From Lampropedia hyalina DSM 16112 (lineage in GTDB: Bacteria; Pseudomonadota; Gammaproteobacteria; Burkholderiales; Burkholderiaceae_C), in the NCBI RefSeq assembly GCF_900129055.1, contig NZ_FQUZ01000030.1, positions 1-40,731 on the forward strand: a DNA stretch of 40,731 nt, written 5' to 3'. A program made the position numbers and the translations under genes. The notes under the pieces were generated by a model, which was given only the letters and a program-made list of their open reading frames with translations, searched no databases and was not told the origin of the DNA. Each line of letters begins with the position of its first letter. Position 1 is the stretch's first letter. Of the stretch, positions 10,177 through 17,969 are shown piece by piece.

Positions 10177-13155
10177 ATGACCGTCCAATTCCAATACACC
10201 CGGCTGGCGCACCAGGCCGAGGCCGTGGAGAGTGTGGCGCAGGTGTTCACCGATGTGCGCTTTGTGGCCCCCACAGGCGCACAGGCGAACCCGGTATTCG
10301 TGCCGCATGAGGCGCAGAAAACCATCCGCGCCAATATCGAGCGCGTACGTGCTGCCAATGGCGTAACAGCGGGTGAGGTGCGGGTGGCACTCACCGCCAC
10401 GCCTGCCCTGTCGCTGGATGTGTTGATGGAAACCGGCACGGGCAAGACCTTCACCTTCATCGAGACGATGCACCGGCTCTACCGAGATCACCGAATTGCC
10501 AAGTTCATCGTGCTGGTACCCAGCAATGCGATCCGGCAGGGCACGCTGCGCAGTTTGCAGACGACAGCGGCATTTTTTGCGCGTGAATACGAGAACCAGA
10601 AAATCCGCGTGTTCGATTACTCGGGCAAGACGGTGGCGGGCTTCATCCATGCAGCGAATCAGGGCTGCATTTCGGTGCTGGTGGCCACCTATCAGTCGTT
10701 TGCGGGCGACAGCAAAATCATCAACAAACGCGGAGTGGAGGCCAATCTGTTCGGCCACGCCAAGAGTTACATGGAGGCTCTGGCGGCAATCCGGCCCGTG
10801 CTCATCATCGACGAGCCGCACCGCTTCGAGGGCAAGCAGACGCAGGAATATCTGACCCGGTTCAACCCGCTACTGACGCTTCGCTTTGGCGCGACCTTCA
10901 AGCAGGGCGAGTTCCGCAATCTGGTCTATACGCTGGACAGCCTGGAGGCATTCCGCCAGCGACTGGTCAAGGGCATCACGGTGGATACGGTGGGCACGGG
11001 CGCGGACATGGCGCAAACGCTCACCCTCACACAGGTGAGCGGCACGGCCAAGGAGCGCAAGGCAAGCGTGGCCTACCAGACGGCCAGTGGCAAGACGGCC
11101 ACCGCGCTGTTATATGCCAAGGACAATCTGGGCGAGGTGACGGGGCTGGCGTTTCTGAACGGGCATGTGGTGGAGAAAATCACCAAAAACGAGCTGACGT
11201 TCACGAATGGCTTCGCATTGCCGCTGGAGCAGCCCACGGGCTACGGGATGCTGGCCGATGAGGTGCAGTCCGAACTGGTGCGCCAAACCATTGCCAACCA
11301 TTTCGAACGCGAGGCGGCCTTGTTTGCGCGTGGCATCAAGGCCATCAGCCTGTTCTTCATCGATGCGGTACACAAGTACCTGCCCGAGGGTGGCCGGCCT
11401 GCGGTGCTGCGCGATTTGTTCGAGCAACACTACACAGCCGAATTGCAGAAAGTGCTGGCGCGTGCTGATCTGGAGGCCGATTACCGCGCCTATCTGGAGC
11501 GCACGGCCAGCGACATTGGCCGCATTCACAAGGGCTACTTTGCCCGTTCGCGCACGGAAAAAGGCGAGGAGGAGGCCATCAAACTCATCTTGCAAGAGAA
11601 GGAAAAGCTGCTGAGCTTCGATACCGATCTGCGCTTCATCTTCTCGATGTGGGCGTTGCAGGAGGGCTGGGACAACCCGAACGTGTTCACGCTGTGCAAG
11701 CTGGCCCCGAGCAACAGCAAGATCACCAAGCTGCAACAGATTGGCCGGGGTTTGCGGCTGGCGGTGAACCAGCAGTTGCAGCGCGTGCAGGCCGATGATG
11801 CGGCGTTTGACGAAATCAACGATCTGACGGTGGTGGTTCCGGCCAGTGAAGGCGATTTTGTGCGGGCCATTCAGAACGAAATCACCGCGCAGAGTGTGCG
11901 GCGCGTGGCGGCGACGTTTGATGATGCGGTGCTGGCCGAATACGGCATTGCCAGCAGCACGCGCCAGGCCAACAAGGTGCTGGATGCCTTGCTGGAAACC
12001 GGCCTCATTGCGCTGGACGACGACAGCGGCACGGCCACGTTGCTGTGGGAAAAGCCCCGCTATCAGGCCGAACGTGAACGCATTGCGGCAGCCTTGCAAC
12101 AGGTGCCAAATCTGCCGCCCGAAAGCACCGCCAACATGCTGCGCTATCTGGATGTCTATTACGAGGGCGCAGGGCAGGTCAAGGCCAAACCCGAGCGGCA
12201 AAAACCCACGCTGGCCATCAACCCGGCGCAGTTCGAGAAATTCCGCGATCTGTGGCAGAACCTCAACCGCGATGCCGTGCTGCGCTATGCCATCGACACC
12301 GAAAAACTCACCGACAAGGTGGTGGATGCGATTGGGCAATCCTTCCATGTGCAGCCGCTGTCGGTGACGACCACACGCACCACGGACGTGCAAGCGGTGA
12401 GCCAGGCGCACAGCACGCAGGTGCATTACACGGCCGTGCCGCAATCGGTCTTCACGCTGGCGGGCTTTGTGCGCGAGCTGGCCAACCAGACGCGGCTGGC
12501 CATGCACACCATCAGCGATATTTTGCGGCGTATGCCAGCCGACAAATTCGCACAGATTCGCCACAACGAACACCGTGCCCTGGCCACGCTGCGCGATCTG
12601 ATTGTGCGTTGCGTCCATGAACTGGTGGTGAATGAAGTGCGCTACGAACTGCGCGAAATCCGCGTGGAGACGGCATTGACCGACAAGGCCGGGCAGTTGC
12701 TCAAGACCATCCCGGTGGCCCTGTGCGGCGCGGAAACCCATGCCATTGGCAATCCTGCCGTGCGCGAACGCTCCCTTTACAATGCTGCGCTGATGCCGGT
12801 GGACAGCCAGATCGAGCGTGACACGGTGGACGAATCCAATCACCAGCAGATCACGGTGTTTGCCAAGCTGCCGCGCATTCACATTCCCACGCCGGTGGGC
12901 AACTACAACCCGGATTTTGGCTATGTGGTGTCGCAAGACGGCAAGGCACAGGCCCTGTATCTGGTGGTGGAAACCAAAGGCTACGACAGCGAGGCGGACA
13001 TTTCGCCGCGCGAGAGCTGGAAGATGGCCAGTGCCCGCCAGTTCTTTGCAGCCTTGCAGGAGCGTGGCGTACCCGTGCGCTATGCAGCCAAGACCAACCA
13101 CACCCAGTTGGCACAACTGCTGGCACAGATTGAGCGGACGACACACAAGGGCTGA
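10177..13155 (+). CDS. res: Type III restriction enzyme, Res subunit
   Basis: 992 residues. An SF2 ATPase with Walker A METGTGKTF at residues 84-92, motif II IIDEPHRF (Asp212), a LQEGWDNPNVF segment and motif VI QQIGRGLRL. A C-terminal PD-(D/E)XK nuclease is shown by NPDFGYV (Asp913) and VVETKGY (Glu932-X-Lys934). Res uses ATP hydrolysis after Mod binds an unmethylated site and cuts DNA a short distance away. The ATG at 10177 has the Shine-Dalgarno AGGGTGA at about 8 bases; the earlier in-frame ATG at 10123 has none and lies against the repeats. All key motifs appear intact. The repeats upstream may lower readthrough from mod, or res may have its own promoter. Confidence 0.93.
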   Translation: MTVQFQYTRLAHQAEAVESVAQVFTDVRFVAPTGAQANPVFVPHEAQKTIRANIERVRAANGVTAGEVRVALTATPALSLDVLMETGTGKTFTFIETMHRLYRDHRIAKFIVLVPSNAIRQGTLRSLQTTAAFFAREYENQKIRVFDYSGKTVAGFIHAANQGCISVLVATYQSFAGDSKIINKRGVEANLFGHAKSYMEALAAIRPVLIIDEPHRFEGKQTQEYLTRFNPLLTLRFGATFKQGEFRNLVYTLDSLEAFRQRLVKGITVDTVGTGADMAQTLTLTQVSGTAKERKASVAYQTASGKTATALLYAKDNLGEVTGLAFLNGHVVEKITKNELTFTNGFALPLEQPTGYGMLADEVQSELVRQTIANHFEREAALFARGIKAISLFFIDAVHKYLPEGGRPAVLRDLFEQHYTAELQKVLARADLEADYRAYLERTASDIGRIHKGYFARSRTEKGEEEAIKLILQEKEKLLSFDTDLRFIFSMWALQEGWDNPNVFTLCKLAPSNSKITKLQQIGRGLRLAVNQQLQRVQADDAAFDEINDLTVVVPASEGDFVRAIQNEITAQSVRRVAATFDDAVLAEYGIASSTRQANKVLDALLETGLIALDDDSGTATLLWEKPRYQAERERIAAALQQVPNLPPESTANMLRYLDVYYEGAGQVKAKPERQKPTLAINPAQFEKFRDLWQNLNRDAVLRYAIDTEKLTDKVVDAIGQSFHVQPLSVTTTRTTDVQAVSQAHSTQVHYTAVPQSVFTLAGFVRELANQTRLAMHTISDILRRMPADKFAQIRHNEHRALATLRDLIVRCVHELVVNEVRYELREIRVETALTDKAGQLLKTIPVALCGAETHAIGNPAVRERSLYNAALMPVDSQIERDTVDESNHQQITVFAKLPRIHIPTPVGNYNPDFGYVVSQDGKAQALYLVVETKGYDSEADISPRESWKMASARQFFAALQERGVPVRYAAKTNHTQLAQLLAQIERTTHKG

Positions 13156-13199
13156 CGCAAGCACCGCCGCATCCGCATGAAGAAATGAAAAAACGGTAT

Positions 13200-13229
13200 T
13201 TGACGGTCTGGTGATGGGCTGCCGATAAT
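13200..13229 (+). promoter_or_regulatory. Sigma-70-type promoter for the peptide-binding protein
   Basis: TTGACG at 13200-13205 and GATAAT at 13224-13229 with an 18-bp spacer, about 85 bp before the ATG at 13315. Both hexamers match consensus at five of six positions. Confidence 0.6.
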
Positions 13230-13314
13230 CGTTTGCAGATTGGTATGCCACGGGGTGGCTGCCGTGGCTGGAATTCATCGGGTAGATCAAGCATATGCGG
13301 GGGGAGGAGTCATC

Positions 13315-14907
13315 ATGAAACCATTCTGGGCGCGCACTTGGGTGCTGGCCGCTACGCCTGTGGTGGCGTGGAGCATTGCCAGCAGTGCCTATTCACAGGC
13401 TCAGGAGCCGGTGCGTGGCGGGGTCTTCACCTATGTGGTGGCGCAGGAGCCGACCACGCTGGTGTCGTTCCTGGATACCAAGACGGACAATCGCAACCCC
13501 AGTGCCAAGGTCACGGAAGGGCTGTTGCGCTACGATCTTCAGTTCCGGCCACAGCCTCTGCTGGCGACCGAATGGAACGTCAGTCCAGATGGTCTGCGCT
13601 ATAGCTTCAAGCTGCGCGAGGGCGTGAAATTCCATGACGGCAGCGATTTCACGTCGGCGGATGTGCGCTATTCCATCCTGAAGCAGAAGGAACTGGGGCC
13701 GCGCGGTCGCATCACCTTTGCGAATGTGACGGATGTGAAAACGCCCGATGCGCACACCGCCACCATCGTGCTGCAAAAGCCTGCCCCCTATCTGCTCAAC
13801 GCCCTGTCGTCGGCAGAAACGCCGATTGTGTCTGCGCGGCGTTATGGCAATGCAGACCCGCTCTCGCACGCCAATACCAACCATCCGATCGGCACCGGGC
13901 CTTTCGTGTTCAGGGAGTGGGTCAAGGGCAGTCACGTCGTGCTGGAAAGGAACCCGCACTACTGGCGGGACGGCTACCCGTATCTGGACCGCGTGATCTA
14001 TCGCTTCATCAAGAATGCCGCGTCCATCTCGGCAGCAATCGAGGCCGGTGAGGTCAATGCCGCTTTGAATGTGGCGATTGCCGACATCGACCGCCTGGCG
14101 AAGAACCCGAAACTGGCGGTGGACGATACCTACGATGCCTTCCTCAACAACGCGCTGTTTCTGGAATTCAACCACCAGAACCCAGTTCTGGCGCATGAGA
14201 AGGTACGCCATGCGATTGCCCATGCCTTCGACCGGAACTTCATTGCCAATCAGGTTTATTACCAGCGTTCCCAGGTCGTTCAGTCCCCCATTCCGGCAAT
14301 CCTGACCGACTATTACGATGACAGCACGTTCACCTATTCGCACAATGTCGAAAAGGCCAATGCCCTGCTGGATGCAGCGGGCTTCCCGCGCAAGGGCAAT
14401 GCCCCCCGGTTCGAGCTGCGTCTGAGCTTCCTGCCTTCGGCGGATTTCAAGCGGGCGGCGGAGTACATTCGCGCCTCGCTCAACCGCGTGGGCATCAAGG
14501 TGGAGATTCTTGATGGCGATCTGCCCACCTTCCTGAACCGGGTCTACAAGGAGCGTGGTTTCGATCTGAATGTGAATGGCCTTGGCCGCCTGTTCGACCC
14601 GACCGTGGGCGTGCAGCGCATTTACTGGTCGGATGCCATCCAGAATCCGATTCCCTGGGTCAATGCCTCGCACTACCACAATCCCCGCGTGGATGAATTG
14701 TTCCGTGCGGCCAGTGTGGAAACCGACCAGGCACAACGGGCAGCACAGTTCAAGGAAATCCAGCAGATCGTAGGCCGCGAATTGCCAGTGCTGCCGCTGG
14801 TGACCGTGCCGTCTGCGCTACAGGTGTACCAGAAGCGTGTCCACAATCTCAACAACAGCGTGGACCTCACCGCAGGCGACTGGTCTGACCTGTGGCTGGA
14901 ACCCTGA
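13315..14907 (+). CDS. ABC transporter solute-binding protein, family 5 (peptide/nickel type)
   Basis: 530 residues. The N terminus MKPFWARTWVLAATPVV...SAYSQAQ is a Sec signal peptide, so the mature protein is periplasmic. The body matches the SBP family 5 pattern: an early LVSFLDTKT...VTEGLLRYD, then EWNVSPDGLRYSFKLREGVKFHD, then a VRHAIAHAFDR segment. Such proteins capture oligopeptides, nickel-chelates or similar ligands for an ABC permease. The ATG at 13315 has a strong GGGGAGGAG ribosome-binding site and its own promoter. No permease or ATPase genes of the opp/dpp type are next to it, so it is an orphan receptor here and its ligand cannot be told. Confidence 0.92.
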   Translation: MKPFWARTWVLAATPVVAWSIASSAYSQAQEPVRGGVFTYVVAQEPTTLVSFLDTKTDNRNPSAKVTEGLLRYDLQFRPQPLLATEWNVSPDGLRYSFKLREGVKFHDGSDFTSADVRYSILKQKELGPRGRITFANVTDVKTPDAHTATIVLQKPAPYLLNALSSAETPIVSARRYGNADPLSHANTNHPIGTGPFVFREWVKGSHVVLERNPHYWRDGYPYLDRVIYRFIKNAASISAAIEAGEVNAALNVAIADIDRLAKNPKLAVDDTYDAFLNNALFLEFNHQNPVLAHEKVRHAIAHAFDRNFIANQVYYQRSQVVQSPIPAILTDYYDDSTFTYSHNVEKANALLDAAGFPRKGNAPRFELRLSFLPSADFKRAAEYIRASLNRVGIKVEILDGDLPTFLNRVYKERGFDLNVNGLGRLFDPTVGVQRIYWSDAIQNPIPWVNASHYHNPRVDELFRAASVETDQAQRAAQFKEIQQIVGRELPVLPLVTVPSALQVYQKRVHNLNNSVDLTAGDWSDLWLEP

Positions 14908-14927
14908 AGGGATTGCACGGTAGTCAC

Positions 14928-15177
14928 CAGGGCGATCGTGCCATGCCAAAAGCATTCGACACGCACCCATTTTTGCCAGACACAAACCCCACACGACCCG
15001 GTCATGCCGGGCTTGACCCGGCATCCAGAAGCATTGCACAACCCAGGATATTGGGGCTTTTAAGGCAAACGCTGCCACTGGATGCCGGGTCAAGCCCGGC
15101 ATGACGCTGTGGGTGAGTTTCACCATCGCGCAAACTGGACAAGAGGAATACCATGTCACCATAGCGCGATCGCCCTG
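14928..15177. repeat. Dispersed palindromic repeat, copy A (250 bp)
   Basis: Outer ends CAGGGCGATCG (14928-14938) and CGATCGCCCTG (15167-15177) are inverted. Inside, two perfect 27-bp inverted arms (15001-15027 and 15079-15105; GTCATGCCGGGC... type) flank a 51-bp core. The left flank contains CATTTTTGCCAGACACAAAC and the right flank GTGAGTTTCACCATC. Related copies lie at 30189-30430, 32838-33039 and, in part, 39507-39756. The core has the same orientation as copy C and the opposite orientation to copy B. No coding sequence is seen in the 449-bp gap 14908-15356 apart from this element and the next one. Confidence 0.9.
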
Positions 15178-15230
15178 AGTTAGCCGCACCATAGGCCGGA
15201 AATTCTGAAACAATGTTTTCCTCGCCTGTC

Positions 15231-15325
15231 TTAGAACGTGTTTCCGATCTCGTCCCGAAACTCTATGGCTACGCCATATCCTGAGGGGCAACAGCACTCG
15301 TGCCGAGATCGGAAACACGTTCTTA
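15231..15325. repeat. 95-bp inverted-repeat element upstream of the GST gene
   Basis: Arms AGAACGTGTTTCCGATCTCG (in 15231-15252) and its reverse complement (15304-15325) match over at least 20 bp. A second small palindrome, TATGGC-TAC-GCCATA, lies in the middle (15264-15278). It is either a MITE-like element or a strong hairpin. It ends about 30 bp before the GST start codon. Confidence 0.8.
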
Positions 15326-15356
15326 CAGCCCCGACCCTGCACACAGCCCACTCACC

Positions 15357-16067
15357 ATGTCTTCGCCTCTGACAGAACACCCCATCCAGCGCAAATGGCC
15401 CGCCAGCAAGCCCGATGCCATCCAGCTCTACTCGCTGGCCACCCCCAACGGGGTCAAGGTTTCGATTGCACTGGAAGAACTGGGGCTGCCGTATGAAGCC
15501 CACAAAGTGGACTTTGCCAGCCAGGACCAATTCAGCGCGGAGTTTCTCTCGCTCAACCCCAACAACAAGATTCCCGCCATCCTCGACCCGCACGGCCCCG
15601 GCGACAAGCCACTGACCCTGTTCGAGAGCGGGGCCATCCTGCTGTATCTGGCCGACAAAACCGGCCGGTTGCTGCCGCAAGAGCCTGCTTCCCGCTACCA
15701 CGCCATCCAGTGGCTGATGTGGCAAATGGGTGGCGTAGGCCCGATGTTCGGGCAACTGGGCTTCTTCCACAAATTTGCGGGCAAGGAGATTGACGACAAA
15801 CGCCCGCTGCAACGGTATGTGACCGAATCCGCCCGATTGCTGGCAGTGCTGGAGCAGCAACTCGACGGCAAGGACTGGCTGCTCGGTCAGGGCGAAGCCG
15901 CCTACTCGATTGCCGACATTGCCATCCTGCCCTGGGTGCGCAATCTGGTGGAGTTTTATGGTGCAGGGGAACTGGTGGACTTTGCGCGTTTTGCCAACGT
16001 GCAGCGCGTGTTGGCGCAGTTCTCGGCACGCCCGGCCGTACAAAGAGGGCTGGGCGTACCGGGCTGA
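15357..16067 (+). CDS. Glutathione S-transferase family protein, YfcG-like
   Basis: 236 residues, cytoplasmic. The N-terminal thioredoxin-fold domain contains LYSLATPNGVKVSIALEE (Thr29, Asn31), SLNPNNKIPAI and the glutathione-binding LFESGAILLYLADKTG. The C-terminal helical domain contains YSIADIAILPWV. The TPNG and PNNKIPA signature is that of Nu-class enzymes such as E. coli YfcG, which act as glutathione-dependent disulfide reductases. The start at 15357 fits the family and follows the inverted-repeat element; no clear Shine-Dalgarno is seen. Convergent with the DJ-1 gene 19 bp away. Confidence 0.92.
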   Translation: MSSPLTEHPIQRKWPASKPDAIQLYSLATPNGVKVSIALEELGLPYEAHKVDFASQDQFSAEFLSLNPNNKIPAILDPHGPGDKPLTLFESGAILLYLADKTGRLLPQEPASRYHAIQWLMWQMGGVGPMFGQLGFFHKFAGKEIDDKRPLQRYVTESARLLAVLEQQLDGKDWLLGQGEAAYSIADIAILPWVRNLVEFYGAGELVDFARFANVQRVLAQFSARPAVQRGLGVPG

Positions 16068-16086
16068 CAGAACAACCCCAAAGGCT

Positions 16087-16629
16087 TCAGCGCACCAGCA
16101 AACCTTGGCCCACCTGCTGGGCACGCTCACTGCCCGCCAGTTGTTCCACCAGAGTCAGGGCAAAGTCGATGGTCAGGCCGGGGCCACGGCCTGTGGTGAT
16201 GTTGCCATCCACCACGGCGGCCTGTTCGGTTTGCAGGGTCGCGCCTTGCAGGTACTGCTCGAAACCAGGGTAGCAGGTGGCATTGCGGCCTTGCAACAGT
16301 CCCAGGCCGCCCAGCACCATCGGCGAAGCGCAAATGGCAGCCACTTTCTCGCCACGCTGGGCAAATGCCAGCACCTGCTGCTTCAGTCCTTCGTGCTCGT
16401 TGAACCTGGTCGTGCCGCCCGGCAGCACCAGCAATTGTGCGCGGTCAAAGTCCACGTCTTCAAACAGCAGATCGGCCTGCACCGTCACCGCATGCGCTCC
16501 CGTCACCTGTTTTTCTCCCGTCAGGGAAACGGACTGCACGTCCAGTTGCGCACGGCGCAGTACATCGATCGTGCCGATGGCCTCGATCTCTTCAAAACCC
16601 GTGGTCAGAAACACAAAAACGGTACTCAT
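16087..16629 (-). CDS. DJ-1/PfpI (ThiJ, YajL-like) family protein
   Basis: 180 residues with one DJ-1 domain. It has LTTGFEEIEAIG with the conserved Glu16, LPGG near 69-72, and the nucleophilic elbow AAICASPMVL with Cys100. Family members have been described as protein chaperones, glyoxalases or deglycases; the exact activity is debated. The ATG at 16629 has a textbook AAGGAG ribosome-binding site, which rules out the 27-residue upstream extension. Divergent from the J-domain gene with 169 bp between them. Confidence 0.93.
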   Translation of the reverse strand: MSTVFVFLTTGFEEIEAIGTIDVLRRAQLDVQSVSLTGEKQVTGAHAVTVQADLLFEDVDFDRAQLLVLPGGTTRFNEHEGLKQQVLAFAQRGEKVAAICASPMVLGGLGLLQGRNATCYPGFEQYLQGATLQTEQAAVVDGNITTGRGPGLTIDFALTLVEQLAGSERAQQVGQGLLVR

Positions 16630-16798
16630 CGGATGCTCCTTGGATATGGCTGGTGGTGATGGAAGAAATGCACGGCAGCGCGCCACCGCACCAAGGGATA
16701 TTACCGCCACTCAAGCCATCCGGTGCGAGTGGCAAGCCACTTGCCCGGTGGTTCACTTTTAGAATGCCCCCGCCACCGTCTCTTTTACTGCTCCATCC

Positions 16799-17962
16799 AT
16801 GTCACGCACCCACCCGCTCAGCATCCAGCCTGCCAGCACCCAGCCACTCACGCCTGCGCAAAAAAGGTTCAACGGCCTCATCAAGAAGATCAACCGCCAG
16901 CGCGATACCCTTGAGGCATGGCAGGAGCATGAACCGTCATTTGCACGACGCTGGAATACCGAGTATCTGCCCCTGCAACACACCGCCGATCATTTGCAGC
17001 AGCAACTGGCCCTGCTGCTGGATCATGCCGCCGATACCATCCGGCTCACCGAGGCCGACCAGCAAACCCTGCACAGCATCATCTGCGACATCGTTGAACA
17101 ACTGCTGACATCGGCCACGCTGGACAACGCGGAGCGCGGCACGCTTCAGACATTGTTCGACAAGCACAGCCCCACCAGCTATGCCGAGCAGGAACAGCAG
17201 AAACAAGCACAGATCAAGGCCCAGGTGGAACAGGCATTCGGGGTCAAGCTAGGCGACGAAGCCATCGACCTGGACGACCCGCAGGCTCTGATGCGCCAAC
17301 TGCACGCGGCCATGCAGGCTGAAGCGGAACACGAAACTGCCTCGTCACGCCCACGCAAAACCAGCAGAACCGAACAACGCCGCGAAGCCAATCGCCTGAA
17401 AAAACAGCAGGAGCAGGAACTGGCCGAAAAACAGGCCAGCCAGTCGGTGCAAAGCATTTTTCGCCGTCTGGCCAGCAGCCTGCACCCCGACCGCGAAACC
17501 AACCCGGCAGAACGCGAGCGCAAAACTGCACTGATGCAACGCGCCACCACCGCCTACAAGGACAACCGCCTGCTCGACCTGCTGCAACTCCAGCTGGAAG
17601 TGGAGCAAATCCAGCCCGGCAATCTGGCCCAACTGGCCAACGACCAGCTCAAGCACTACAACCGGGTGCTGCACCAGCAAAGCGAAGACCTGACCATCGA
17701 ACTGCTCCAGACCGAAGCCGCCTTCAAGATGCGCTACCGGCTCGATCCACATGCCAGCATCCAGCCCAGCGACATGCCCCGTATCGTGAACGAATCCGTG
17801 GCACTTCTGGAAGAAGACAACCACGAAACCCGGCAGATGATCGACCGGCTGCAAGAAAGCAAAGCCCTCAAACGCTGGCTGAACCAGACCCGCAAAAGCC
17901 AGCAGTTCGATGAACAGATGTTCGATCTATTGCACGATTTGTTTCCGGGCGGTATGCGCTGA
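16799..17962 (+). CDS. J-domain-containing protein
   Basis: 387 residues, mostly helical and rich in Gln and charged residues. A helical N-terminal region (about 1-130) is followed by a charged stretch with EQRREANRLKKQQEQELAE near 200. Then comes a J-domain core SIFRRLASSLHPDRETN with the HPD motif near residue 226, followed by MQRATTAYKDNRLLDLLQLQ. Such proteins stimulate Hsp70 (DnaK). The J domain sits in the middle, not at the N terminus, and there is no G/F region or zinc finger, so it is a specialised co-chaperone and not DnaJ. The gene ends only 7 bp from the convergent end of the second res gene. Client unknown. Confidence 0.82.
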   Translation: MSRTHPLSIQPASTQPLTPAQKRFNGLIKKINRQRDTLEAWQEHEPSFARRWNTEYLPLQHTADHLQQQLALLLDHAADTIRLTEADQQTLHSIICDIVEQLLTSATLDNAERGTLQTLFDKHSPTSYAEQEQQKQAQIKAQVEQAFGVKLGDEAIDLDDPQALMRQLHAAMQAEAEHETASSRPRKTSRTEQRREANRLKKQQEQELAEKQASQSVQSIFRRLASSLHPDRETNPAERERKTALMQRATTAYKDNRLLDLLQLQLEVEQIQPGNLAQLANDQLKHYNRVLHQQSEDLTIELLQTEAAFKMRYRLDPHASIQPSDMPRIVNESVALLEEDNHETRQMIDRLQESKALKRWLNQTRKSQQFDEQMFDLLHDLFPGGMR

Positions 17963-17969
17963 CACATTC

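Noticed and set aside
11110-13290. 726-residue open frame antisense to the first res gene
   Set aside because: Antisense shadow in G+C-rich DNA; His/Gln/Arg-rich with no domain, while the plus strand encodes intact Res motifs.
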